A DNA stretch of 64,000 bases, from contig NZ_BSTX01000007.1 in NCBI RefSeq assembly GCF_030269765.1, forward strand, positions 124,001-188,000, written 5' to 3'. The translations under genes and the position numbers were made by a program. This stretch comes from Actinorhabdospora filicis (GTDB lineage Bacteria; Actinomycetota; Actinomycetes; Mycobacteriales; Micromonosporaceae). This document shows positions 38,769 through 46,996 of the stretch, piece after piece. The notes below the pieces were generated by a model. The model was not told where the DNA came from, did no database searches, and was given only the letters and a program-made list of their open reading frames with translations. The number at the start of each line of letters is the position of its first letter. The first letter of the stretch is position 1.

Positions 38769-38821
38769 TGTCCGGGCCGTGCTTGTCCGTCAATTCGTCG
38801 CAAAATCGTGACGGCACGGGT

Positions 38822-38841
38822 TTGCGCGGCCCGGCTATCGT
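38822..38841 (+). promoter_or_regulatory. Locus-2/3-type promoter before Esx pair 2
   Basis: TTGCGC (38822-38827), 8 nt, TATCGT (38836-38841), 89 nt before the first Esx gene. Confidence 0.5.
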
Positions 38842-38929
38842 GGGTGCCAACGGAAGGCGGGCGCTTGTCCCGTGCCGTCGGCTCCCCGGCTCGGCGGTGA
38901 ACATCATCCGACTACAGGAAGGTTGACCC

Positions 38930-39229
38930 GTGGCAATTATCGCGGATGTCGCCACCATTCAGAAGGCCAGCCAGGACGTCCTGACGACCAAGGACAACAT
39001 CGATGGCCAGCTGTCGGCGCTGCGCAGCCTGATCGCCGAGCTCGCCAGCGGTTGGCAGGGCCAGGCGGCCGGCGCGTTCAACCGCGTCATGGAGACGTAC
39101 AACGGCGAGGCGAAGACTCTCATGGACGCTCTCGAAGCGATCTCCGAGCAGCTGAAGTCGACCGGCCACTCGATCGCCTCGAACGAAGAGGCCTCGGCGC
39201 AGGTTCTCGACAAGTTCAGCGCGATCTAG
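38930..39229 (+). CDS. WXG100 protein, Esx pair 2, first member
   Basis: 99 residues, WXG100 family with W-Q-G (S-G-W-Q-G-Q-A-A-G-A-F). GTG start at 38930 with AGGAAGG about 8 nt before it. It is secreted as a dimer with the next gene, 31 bp downstream, by analogy with ESAT-6/CFP-10. Confidence 0.92.
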   Translation: MAIIADVATIQKASQDVLTTKDNIDGQLSALRSLIAELASGWQGQAAGAFNRVMETYNGEAKTLMDALEAISEQLKSTGHSIASNEEASAQVLDKFSAI

Positions 39230-39260
39230 CCGACCGCCTTAGAGAGGAAAGAGAAGCGAC

Positions 39261-39545
39261 ATGAGTGGTGACAGGATCCTCGTCAGCTACGAGGCCATGC
39301 AGGGCGCTCAGGCCGAGATGGGCAAGATCGCCGGGCAGATCCAGCAGGAGATCGAGGACCTCAAGGGCCAGCTCGCCAAGATCGAGTGGGAAGGCCAGGA
39401 CGCCAACGCGTACAACGAGCACCAGGCCGCGGCGAGCCAGTCGGTCATCGACATCAAGGAGCTGCTGGAGCAGATCGCCGCGGCGGTCGGCCAGGCCCAC
39501 GACAACTACAACGAGACCGAGCGTTCCAACGCCGCCTCCTGGTAG
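39261..39545 (+). CDS. WXG100 protein, Esx pair 2, second member
   Basis: 94 residues, WXG100 family with W-E-G (I-E-W-E-G-Q-D-A-N-A-Y). The C-terminal N-Y-N-E-T-E resembles a Y-x-x-x-[DE] signal. The AGAGGAAAGAG stretch upstream of the ATG is a strong ribosome site. Very similar in size and layout to the second member of pair 1. Confidence 0.92.
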   Translation: MSGDRILVSYEAMQGAQAEMGKIAGQIQQEIEDLKGQLAKIEWEGQDANAYNEHQAAASQSVIDIKELLEQIAAAVGQAHDNYNETERSNAASW

Positions 39546-39576
39546 TTCTCCCGGCAGGACCCACGGTCCACGTTGC

Positions 39577-39602
39577 CTCACCCGGACCATCGGTCGGGTG
39601 AG
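39577..39602. terminator. Terminator after Esx pair 2
   Basis: CTCACCCG (39577-39584) pairs with CGGGTGAG (39595-39602); the stem continues with ACC/GGT past a one-base bulge. It lies between the convergent Esx (+) and ATPase (-) genes. Confidence 0.6.
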
Positions 39603-39675
39603 CCCGGCACTGGACGCGCAGGCCTTCCCGGCGGTCCATCCCGTTCTCGCGGGGTGGGCCGCCGTTGTTTATGCG

Positions 39676-41085
39676 TCAGAGTTCGTAGACGGTCCCGGCG
39701 GTGACGATCTCCAGTCCCGGCACCGACTCCACGCCCGGCCCGGTGAAGGCGAGCAGCCGGGTGGCCGAGACGTCGTAGCGTCCCGCGCCCAGTTCCACCG
39801 CCCGGCGCAGCGTCGCGGCGTCCCCGGCGGTGACCGGGGCGTCCCAGCGGCACAGCCCGGCGGCCAGCAGCCGGGGGCGACCGCCGTCCACGGGCTCGCC
39901 CAGCACCATCACGTCGGCCGATACCGGCCGCATGTTCTCCGGGTCGCGGACGTAGCCGCGCCCGACGTGGACGGCCTCGCCGAAGCGGTCCGTCCCGGCC
40001 GCCCACTCCCGGCAGATCGCCGCCCACTGCGGGTTCAGCACCATCTCCGAGAAGCGCGAGGCGCGCCGCTCCCACAGGAAGTCGTGGATGTAGCCGCGCC
40101 GCAGGCGGCCCAGGTCGGTGCGCATCATCGCGTGGTAGAAGGTCAGCAGCGGCTCGGCGATCCGGAACAGCACGTCGCCGGGGGACAGCAGGTTCGCGCG
40201 CTTCTCGGCCAGGCCGCAGGCGACCAGCGTGGCCAGGTGGCGGCGCAGCTCGACGGGTTCCACCGCGAAGTGCTTCGCCAGCTCCAGCAGCGAGGCGGTT
40301 CCGAAGGCCATGGTGAACGGAATCGTGCGGTACCAGCCGATGTCGGTCGGGCCGATCTCGTCGCGCATGAAGCGGATGGCGATGTCGAACAGCTCGTGCG
40401 AGGGCTCCAGGACCGTGCGCCGGCAGAAGTCGCGAATGTCGGCCGCGGACAGCGGTGGGGGACCGGCCAGGTCGCGGTGGACGGGCGTCCCGCCCAGGAT
40501 CGCGTACAGCGGCATCGCCACCGCCGGATCGCCCACGCCCCACCACTCGGCGGCCGCGCGGTACCCCAGCGGCTCCAGGCGCAGGTCGAGGACGGCCCGC
40601 TCGCGCAGCGGCTTGTGGCGCAGCAGCGGCTCGCCGAAGTGGGTGGCCGCCGAACCGCTCAGCAGCAGGCGCGTCCGGGACTCGGCGACCTCCGGCCGGG
40701 CCGGGTCGAAGGCGGCGGCGACCTGGTCGAGGATCCGGTTCTCCGAGCGGTACAGCTCGGCGGTGTCGTCGATGACGACGGTGAAGGCGCGGTCGCGGCC
40801 CAGCGCGAGCAGGACGTCCAGGGCCTGCGGCCAGGTGCCGAAGTCCGGGGGAGGGGCGCCCAGGTGCGCGGCGAGGTCCCCGCGCAGCTTCTCCAGCGAA
40901 GCGCGGTGACCGGCGTCGGTCGCGGTGTGCAGGAGACCGCCGGTCTGACGCGCCAGCGTGGTTTTACCGATTCGCCGCCGTCCGGACAGCAGACCGAGAG
41001 ACGCGTGCGGGAGGCTGTCGGTGGTGAACCCGGCGAGCAGCCGCCGGGCCGGCTCGCGGTCCGGAATGTCGCTCCTGGTCACCAT
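39676..41085 (-). CDS. AAA-type ATPase of archaeal-ATPase/DUF234 kind
   Basis: 469 residues. Walker A is S-G-R-R-R-I-G-K-T-T-L at about 34-44, Walker B is T-V-V-I-D-D-T-A-E and a sensor-like L-L-L-S-G-S-A follows. A winged-helix-like middle (L-L-E-L-A-K-H-F-A-V-E-P-V-E-L-R-R-H) and a C-terminal domain with a possible degenerate PD-(D/E)xK nuclease fold, as in DUF234 proteins, complete it. Start ATG at 41085 (or GTG at 41082, better spaced from GGAGG). Such ATPases have no settled function. It sits inside ESX locus 2 on the opposite strand and may be a passenger. Confidence 0.75.
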   Translation of the reverse strand: MVTRSDIPDREPARRLLAGFTTDSLPHASLGLLSGRRRIGKTTLARQTGGLLHTATDAGHRASLEKLRGDLAAHLGAPPPDFGTWPQALDVLLALGRDRAFTVVIDDTAELYRSENRILDQVAAAFDPARPEVAESRTRLLLSGSAATHFGEPLLRHKPLRERAVLDLRLEPLGYRAAAEWWGVGDPAVAMPLYAILGGTPVHRDLAGPPPLSAADIRDFCRRTVLEPSHELFDIAIRFMRDEIGPTDIGWYRTIPFTMAFGTASLLELAKHFAVEPVELRRHLATLVACGLAEKRANLLSPGDVLFRIAEPLLTFYHAMMRTDLGRLRRGYIHDFLWERRASRFSEMVLNPQWAAICREWAAGTDRFGEAVHVGRGYVRDPENMRPVSADVMVLGEPVDGGRPRLLAAGLCRWDAPVTAGDAATLRRAVELGAGRYDVSATRLLAFTGPGVESVPGLEIVTAGTVYEL

Positions 41086-41170
41086 CACCTCCGCGCCGAC
41101 CGGGACGCGCCAGTCTAGCCGCGCGGGGGAGGCCCGCACGTCGGTCGGGCGTCAACGACCCGTCCGGCGG

Positions 41171-41190
41171 TTGACGGAGGTGGCTAGCAT
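41171..41190 (+). promoter_or_regulatory. Locus-2/3-type promoter before the lipoprotein
   Basis: TTGACG (41171-41176), 8 nt, TAGCAT (41185-41190), 87 nt before the lipoprotein ATG. The block shares 15 of 21 bases with the Esx pair 3 promoter. Confidence 0.5.
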
Positions 41191-41276
41191 GTGACGGAAG
41201 TAGTGCTTTCCGGCCGTCGGTACAAGGCCCTTCGCGCGCGTGCGCGAAACGGCCGATTACACGAGAAACCAGGGAC

Positions 41277-41954
41277 ATGAGCCAACAGACTCCGACCGCG
41301 CGCGGGCGTCGCGTCCGCGTGCTCGCCGGTGCGCTTCTGGGCGCGGGCCTGCTTCTGATCGCCTCCGCCTGCGGCGACAAGGGCGGCGACACGCCGTCCG
41401 GTGGCGACAACGGCGGCAACCTGACCACGAAGGTCGCCTCGCTGAAGGTGTGCGAGCTGGTCGACCTCTCGCAGCTGGCGAGCACTCTCCACTCCACCGG
41501 CTACACCAACGGCCCCTCGGACATCCCCAAGGGCACCGGCCAGGACCCCGAGGGCCCGCAGTGCTCGGCGCAGCTGACCCAGGAGCCGCTCGGCACCAGC
41601 GTCGTCCCGCCGTCCCGGCTCAACGCGTCGGTCGTGGCCTATCCGACCGCCGACGAGGCCGCCAAGCAGTACACCGACCGGCTGGCCGCGGTGAAGAAGA
41701 ACCCCGCGGACACCGCCACCGACCTGACCGGCGACTGGACCAAGGGCTCGGTCGTGGTCAGCAAGGGCAGCTCGGACAACATGATCTACGCGCTCGTCCA
41801 GAAGGACTCCTACCTGGTGAAGATCCAGCTGCAGGTGGCCTCGGACGAGACCTTCAAGGACAAGTGGCCCTTCACCCTCGACGAGGTCAAGGCCACCGTG
41901 ACCGAAACCATTGGGAAGTTCTACACCTCCGCCTCCGGCAAGCTCGCGGGCTGA
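41277..41954 (+). CDS. Lipoprotein, DUF3558-like
   Basis: 225 residues. Twin-Arg-like basic start (R-G-R-R-V-R-V), hydrophobic core, and lipobox L-I-A-S-A-C with the lipidated Cys at about 37, followed by a Gly/Asp linker. The outside domain has C-E-L-V-D and Q-C-S-A-Q, a Cys pair typical of DUF3558-like lipoproteins found near ESX genes. It is co-directional with the module 5 genes 34 bp downstream. Probable cell-envelope accessory or substrate-binding protein of locus 2. Confidence 0.8.
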   Translation: MSQQTPTARGRRVRVLAGALLGAGLLLIASACGDKGGDTPSGGDNGGNLTTKVASLKVCELVDLSQLASTLHSTGYTNGPSDIPKGTGQDPEGPQCSAQLTQEPLGTSVVPPSRLNASVVAYPTADEAAKQYTDRLAAVKKNPADTATDLTGDWTKGSVVVSKGSSDNMIYALVQKDSYLVKIQLQVASDETFKDKWPFTLDEVKATVTETIGKFYTSASGKLAG

Positions 41955-41987
41955 GATCTACCTACATGTGAGAAAGGGGCTTGCCTC

Positions 41988-42287
41988 ATGGCGGGCATCA
42001 AGTTCAGTGCCGACGCGCTGCGGGCATACCAGAAGGTGGTGCGCGAGCAGCTCGACCTGGTCGAGGACACCATGATCGCGGGGGTGAAGAACAACCTCTC
42101 GGTCGAGCCCGCCTTCGGGAAGTTCCCCGAGGCGAACACGGCGCTGGAGACCTACAAGGGCAACTTCAACAAGGTCTGGGCCGATCTGAACCGGCTCAAG
42201 AGCGCCCTCGAAGCCATCGACGACGCCTGCAACACGACCTTGAAGAACTACGACGAGACCGAGACGACCAACACGGCCAAGTCCTGA
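41988..42287 (+). CDS. Small helical partner protein (module 5)
   Basis: 99 residues, a WXG100-sized helical hairpin without the WXG motif (A-F-G-K-F-P at the turn, V-W-A-D-L-N later). The C-terminal L-K-N-Y-D-E-T-E resembles the Y-x-x-x-[DE] export signal. An AAAGGGG site precedes the ATG. The tagged protein of module 5 starts 73 bp downstream. Confidence 0.75.
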   Translation: MAGIKFSADALRAYQKVVREQLDLVEDTMIAGVKNNLSVEPAFGKFPEANTALETYKGNFNKVWADLNRLKSALEAIDDACNTTLKNYDETETTNTAKS

Positions 42288-42360
42288 CGGCTCCCGGCTC
42301 CCGCCCGGCATCGGGCCGGGGCGGCGTAGGCATTGTTCGAGTAGACGAGAGTAGAGACGA

Positions 42361-44094
42361 ATGACGAACGGAAAGCCCCCGGGAACGGAGAACGTCCCCG
42401 AGAACCTCGAACTCAAGAAGACCGGGGTCAAGGTCGGGGACGGCGCGAGCAAGGACGTCTACCAGACCTCCGGCAGCCACTGCAACAAGGACGGCTGCAA
42501 GCTCGCCAAGTCCGAGGAGGAGAAGGCCTGGGAGGAGCTGTGGTCGGGCCGCGTCAGCGACCAGGACATCGACCCGCCGCTGCCCGCCCAGGGCAAGACC
42601 GCGCCCTCGCCCGAGCGTTACGCCGAGGTGCTGCACGCGGTCCGTCCGCCCGGCGTGCACGCCATCATGGCGATCAGCACCGGCTGGAACGCGCACGTCA
42701 AGTCGCCGATGGTCACCACGACCAAGCCCGCGCTGACCAGTGCGTTCGAGACCCTCAAGGGCAGCTGGGAGGGTGACGACTTCACCAAGTTCACCGAGCG
42801 CGTCACCGCCACCCACAAGTTCATCGACGACATCCTCGGGAACCTGGGGGGTGAGACGAACTCGGACAAAGACACCATCATCACCGGTCTGAACAACTAC
42901 GCGACCAACCTGAGCCAGCAGCAGACCGGCTGCCGCTTCCCGGCCGCGCAGGTGTGGTCGCACGAGGGCGGCACGTCCTCCGAGGACCGGGTGCACATCC
43001 GCCCGCCGTGGCACGTCGGCGACTGCCACGAGATGGGGCTGGCCGAGGCCGCCGAGAAGCTCGTCAACGGCATGCAGGGCGCCTCCAGCGACTACTCGAA
43101 CATGACCTCCTCGTGGACGGCGCACTTCAAGTCCTGCGCCAACCCGAACATCCACTTCTACGCCTACGGCGGACGCGGCTACGCCTACCAGGCGAAGACC
43201 CCCAAGCCCGGCGAGAGCTGCGAGTCGCTGCCCGCCGACAAGCAGCGCTCGGACGGCGACGCCAAGAAGTTCGCCGAGAACTACACGACGAGCGTCGCGC
43301 GCCTGGCCAAGGACAAGATCTACGAGGACTACGAGAAGAACTACCGCGAGACCGCCGACGACATCAAGAAGCGGGTCAACACCGCCAATGATGACTACAG
43401 CAAGGACCACCCCAAGCTCGACACCACCACGCCGCCCCCGCCCGGGCTGCCCGGTGAGAACCCCAACACGCCTCCGCCCGGGCTCGGCGGCCCGCCGCCC
43501 GGAAGCGTGCCCCCGCCCGGCGGCCTGCCCAAGGGCCCGATGGCGGATGTTCCCCCGCCGATCAAGCCGGGCGACACTCCCGACATCCCCACCCCCAAGC
43601 CCTACGACCCGCCGAAGCCCGACATCACGCCCCCGGGCGTGAAGCCCCCGGGTGACCACGGTGGCTTCCAGGGCGTCGGCGACCCCGGCTTCTCCAAGGT
43701 CCCGCCCGGTGGCGGCGGCTGGAACCCCGGCGGTGGCGGCGGCATCGGCACCCCCGGTGGCGGTGGCTGGACGCCCGGTGGCGGCGGCGGTGTCGGCACC
43801 CCCGGTGGCGGTGTCGGCATGCTCGGCGGCGCGGGCGCCGGTGGCGTCGGCGCGGGCGCGGCCGGCAAGGGCGCCGCGGGCCGCGGCGGCATGGGCATGA
43901 TGGGCGGCGCCGGAGCCGGTGCCGGCAAGGGCGCGGCCGGAGCCGGTGGCAAGGGCGCCGGAGCCGGAATGATGGGTGGCGGCCGCGGCGGCGCCCACGG
44001 CAACGAGAACGAAGAGCACGGCACGTGGCTCCAGGAGGACGACGACGTCTGGGGCACCGACGGTGACGACGCGCCGCCGTCGCTGCTGCGCTAG
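42361..44094 (+). CDS. Putative T7SS substrate with TWLQEDxxxW tag (module 5, large member)
   Basis: 577 residues. Residues about 1-355 form a folded, Cys-containing domain (six or so Cys, e.g. S-H-C-N-K-D-G-C-K and T-G-C-R-F-P; W-E-G-D-D-F around 138). About 355-440 is Pro-rich, about 440-545 is Gly/Met-rich with G-G-G-G-x-G-T-P-G-G-G repeats, and the C-terminus carries T-W-L-Q-E-D-D-D-V-W (44023-44052). The many Cys suggest that the N-domain ends up in an oxidising place outside the cell. A 39-bp palindromic terminator follows. Confidence 0.78.
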   Translation: MTNGKPPGTENVPENLELKKTGVKVGDGASKDVYQTSGSHCNKDGCKLAKSEEEKAWEELWSGRVSDQDIDPPLPAQGKTAPSPERYAEVLHAVRPPGVHAIMAISTGWNAHVKSPMVTTTKPALTSAFETLKGSWEGDDFTKFTERVTATHKFIDDILGNLGGETNSDKDTIITGLNNYATNLSQQQTGCRFPAAQVWSHEGGTSSEDRVHIRPPWHVGDCHEMGLAEAAEKLVNGMQGASSDYSNMTSSWTAHFKSCANPNIHFYAYGGRGYAYQAKTPKPGESCESLPADKQRSDGDAKKFAENYTTSVARLAKDKIYEDYEKNYRETADDIKKRVNTANDDYSKDHPKLDTTTPPPPGLPGENPNTPPPGLGGPPPGSVPPPGGLPKGPMADVPPPIKPGDTPDIPTPKPYDPPKPDITPPGVKPPGDHGGFQGVGDPGFSKVPPGGGGWNPGGGGGIGTPGGGGWTPGGGGGVGTPGGGVGMLGGAGAGGVGAGAAGKGAAGRGGMGMMGGAGAGAGKGAAGAGGKGAGAGMMGGGRGGAHGNENEEHGTWLQEDDDVWGTDGDDAPPSLLR

Positions 44095-44110
44095 CGGATA
44101 GACCCCACAA

Positions 44111-44149
44111 CGCGAAGGCCGGTGTCGGTTACCGACACCGGCCTTCGCG
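44111..44149. terminator. Strong palindromic terminator
   Basis: A perfect 39-bp palindrome (19-bp arms 44111-44129 and 44131-44149 around one base) 17 bp after the module 5 stop codon. Confidence 0.9.
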
Positions 44150-44319
44150 TATCCGCCGCCAGCGGGCCCCACGGCCCGTCCGGAACGCCACGGTGTACCG
44201 AGTGGGGCGAAGACACTGAAAGGCCGCGAGCGGCGGCCTCAGCCGCGCCCACGGCCCACTGGCTTCGGGAACCCGGCCGGGGCGGGTCTCGTGAGTACGA
44301 GACGGTGTCGGCTGGGTTT

Positions 44320-44350
44320 TTGAAGCTCTGTGTTCTTGAAGCTCTGTGTT
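44320..44350. repeat. Tandem TTGAAGCTCTGTGTT repeat
   Basis: Two direct copies (44320-44334, 44336-44350) separated by one base. Unusually AT-rich for this window. Function unknown. Confidence 0.75.
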
Positions 44351-44470
44351 TCCCGCAAGCCGGTCCTGCGGCACCGTACCGGCGTTGTTCGAGGCCGGGA
44401 GAGCGGTGTAGCGAGAGGCACCGAGGGTCCTGAAACGCCGTCGGCCTGTCGCGGACCCGCAGGACGGGTC

Positions 44471-45679
44471 CTAGGGCTGCGCCGTCCGCGCGCCCGCCGC
44501 CCGCCGCCGCACGTGCCTGCGCACCAGGAACGCCGACAGCAGCACGATCGTCACGGCCACCGCGCCCGCCGCCGTCAGCGACGCGGCGATCTTCATGCCC
44601 CGCAGCGGATCCACCGGCGCCTGCGGCGCGCTGATCTGCTCACTGCCGACCGTCCGCGGCGCGCCCGCCAGCTTCCCGTCCAGCGAGGCCACCGCCCGGT
44701 AGGGGTTCACGACCCCGTACCCGAACTCCTTCGACCAGCCGCCGGGCGGCGAGTCCGCCGTCGCCTCGATCCGCTCGATCACCTGATCGGCGGTCAGATC
44801 CTTGTAGTAGGACCGCACCAGCGCCGCCGTGCCCGACACGAAACCGGTCGCGAAGCTCGTCCCGCCGTCCTTCATCACGCCGTACCCGTTGCCGCGCGGC
44901 GCGATGCCGGTGATCTCCGAGCCGGGCGCCGCCACGTCCACGAACCACGCCGGGTTGGACGTGCCCACCCACGCGCCGTTCTGGTCGACGCTGCCCACGC
45001 CGATCACGCCGTCATAGGCCGCCGGGTACACCGTCGCGCCCGCCGTCAGGTTCTCCCCGGTGTTGCCCGAGGCCGCCACCATCACCACGTCGTTCTGCCG
45101 CGCGTACTGGACCGCGCTGCGCAGCTCCGGGGTGTCATCGGTGCGCAGGGACAGGTTGATGATGGTGGCCTTCTTGTCCACCGCCCACCGGATCGCGTCG
45201 GCGACCTTCTTCGGCGAGTTCTCGTCCTGCGCGAACTTCGAGGAGTCCTCCGCGACCCGGATCGGCAGGATCTTCGCCTTGGGCGCGATCCCGTAGTACT
45301 GCGGGTTCTTCTCGTTGTAGGCGGCGGCGATGATGCCGGCGATGATCGTCCCGTGCGGGACGTTGTCGCAGTGCGCGTCGCTTCCCACGTAGTCCTTGCC
45401 GTCCAGGACCTGCGGTGCGAGCTGCGTCGGCTGGTTGGAGACGCCGGAGTCGATGACCGCCACGACCTGGCCCTCGCCCTCCGACAGCGGCCAGGCCTTC
45501 TCCGGCTGGAGCCGTTTCAGCTCCCACTGCTTGTCACTGAGGGGCGCGGTCACCTCCGGACCGCACTGGTTGGCCGCGCTCGCCTGGCCGGGTACGGCGA
45601 TGGTGCCGGTCAGGCCCAGGAGCGAAGCGGCCAGCGCGAGGGCGGCCGTTCGCCGGGAAAGGAGGGGTTCGCGTGACAC
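44471..45679 (-). CDS. mycP: Mycosin MycP3
   Basis: 402 residues. Signal peptide (about 1-36), Asp77 (V-I-D-S-G-V), His109 (V-P-H-G-T), Ser275 (G-T-S-F-A-T) and a C-terminal membrane helix (about 360-382) with an Arg-rich tail. Cys39 and Cys104 fit the N-extension disulfide class. GTG start at 45679. It is second of two tandem mycosins, 39 bp downstream of mycP4. Confidence 0.92.
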   Translation of the reverse strand: MSREPLLSRRTAALALAASLLGLTGTIAVPGQASAANQCGPEVTAPLSDKQWELKRLQPEKAWPLSEGEGQVVAVIDSGVSNQPTQLAPQVLDGKDYVGSDAHCDNVPHGTIIAGIIAAAYNEKNPQYYGIAPKAKILPIRVAEDSSKFAQDENSPKKVADAIRWAVDKKATIINLSLRTDDTPELRSAVQYARQNDVVMVAASGNTGENLTAGATVYPAAYDGVIGVGSVDQNGAWVGTSNPAWFVDVAAPGSEITGIAPRGNGYGVMKDGGTSFATGFVSGTAALVRSYYKDLTADQVIERIEATADSPPGGWSKEFGYGVVNPYRAVASLDGKLAGAPRTVGSEQISAPQAPVDPLRGMKIAASLTAAGAVAVTIVLLSAFLVRRHVRRRAAGARTAQP

Positions 45680-45718
45680 CCGGACAGCTTAGCGGGGCCG
45701 GTCACCCCCTCGGCGGGC

Positions 45719-46987
45719 TCAGATCTTCAGGTCCCGCAGCAGCTGGATGGGAGCGCCGTCGCCGTCGTCGGGCCCGTCGTCGATGGGCGCCGCGCGCGCC
45801 ACGCGCCACTTGCGGCGGCGGCCGCGGCGCAGGGCGCCCACGGCGGTGACGATGAGGACGACGCCGGTCAGCGTGCCCAGGGCGATCCAGGTCGCCATGT
45901 CCTGGTTGTGCCGGTAGGCCCGTTCGGCGGCGGCCTGCGCCGGATCGACGGGCGCGACGGTCATCGGCTCCATCGCGGCGGGGGCGTCGCCGGTCATCTG
46001 GTCGGTGACCGCGCGGTAGGGGTCGACGATGCCCGCGCCGTACCCGGCGTCACCGGGGGCGGGGGAGGCGGTGCCGAGGATGCGCTTGGCGATCTCGTCC
46101 GGTTTGCCCTTGAGTTCGGGGTGCGATTCGATGATGAGCGCGGCGGTGGCCGCCACGTAGGGGGCGGACAGGCTGGTGCCGGTGGTGGCGGCGTACTTGC
46201 CGTCGCGGGTGGCGTAGGTGACGCTCTCGCCGGGGGCGACCAGGTCGATCCACTCGCCGATCTCGGAGATCGGGGCCCGCTTGCCGGTGGGGCCGATGGC
46301 GCCCACGCCGAGGACGCCCGCGTACCCGACGGGGTAGCTGATGGTGTCCTTGCCCTTGATCTTGTACTCGTCGTCCTTGTGGTCGTTGCCGCCGGAGGCG
46401 ACCAGGACCACGCCGGCGTCGTGGGCGCGTTTGATCGCGTTCTCGATGACGGGGTAGGGCGTGTCGTACTTGAGGGACATGTTGATCACGTCGGCGTGCT
46501 GGTCGACGGCCCAGTTGATGGCCGCGGCGAACTCCTCGGGCTTGACGGCCTTGTCGCCGGTCTTGTCCTCGGGGGCCTGCGGGTCGCGGTCGACGACGCG
46601 GACGGGCAGGATCTGGGCGCCGGGCGCGACGCCCTTGAACTTCCCGTCGGGGCTCTTGCCGACGATGACGCCGGCCACGCCGGTGCCGTGCCCGACGCAG
46701 TCGGTGTCGGCGGCGCCCGACTTGAGGAAGTCGCGGCCGGGCAGGACGCGGCCCTTCAGCGCGGGATGGCTCGCCTCGACGCCGGTGTCCAGCAGCGCGA
46801 CGATGACGCCCTTGCCGGTGGCGAAGGGCGCGACCTTGTCCGGTGGGAGCATCTTCTGCTCCCAGGGCACCGTGGTCAGGTCGACGCCGCCGGTGAAGCA
46901 GTCCTCGGCCGCGGCGGCGGGCGCGGCGGTGGCCACGAGGCCGCCGAGGACGAGCGCGGCGGCGGTCAGGATCCGGGTGAGGCGCAC
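45719..46987 (-). CDS. mycP: Mycosin MycP4
   Basis: 422 residues. Signal peptide (about 1-27), Asp67 (L-L-D-T-G-V), His100 (V-G-H-G-T-G), Ser272 (G-T-S-L-S-A-P), C-terminal membrane helix (about 365-387) and a tail of about 35 residues rich in Asp. Cys30 and Cys97 fit the N-extension disulfide. Its start is 9 bp after the eccB3 stop, so the two are co-translated. With MycP3 it forms a tandem pair in one operon. Confidence 0.92.
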   Translation of the reverse strand: MRLTRILTAAALVLGGLVATAAPAAAAEDCFTGGVDLTTVPWEQKMLPPDKVAPFATGKGVIVALLDTGVEASHPALKGRVLPGRDFLKSGAADTDCVGHGTGVAGVIVGKSPDGKFKGVAPGAQILPVRVVDRDPQAPEDKTGDKAVKPEEFAAAINWAVDQHADVINMSLKYDTPYPVIENAIKRAHDAGVVLVASGGNDHKDDEYKIKGKDTISYPVGYAGVLGVGAIGPTGKRAPISEIGEWIDLVAPGESVTYATRDGKYAATTGTSLSAPYVAATAALIIESHPELKGKPDEIAKRILGTASPAPGDAGYGAGIVDPYRAVTDQMTGDAPAAMEPMTVAPVDPAQAAAERAYRHNQDMATWIALGTLTGVVLIVTAVGALRRGRRRKWRVARAAPIDDGPDDGDGAPIQLLRDLKI

Positions 46988-46996
46988 GTCCGTCTC

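Larger units (their letters stand above)
44095..44470. other. 376-bp gene-free region between substrate and mycP3
   Basis: It holds the strong terminator at 44111-44149, a short GTCTCGT/ACGAGAC hairpin (44286-44303) and a tandem 15-base repeat TTGAAGCTCTGTGTT (44320-44334 and 44336-44350) in locally AT-rich DNA. No protein gene with a ribosome site is evident. Confidence 0.6.
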
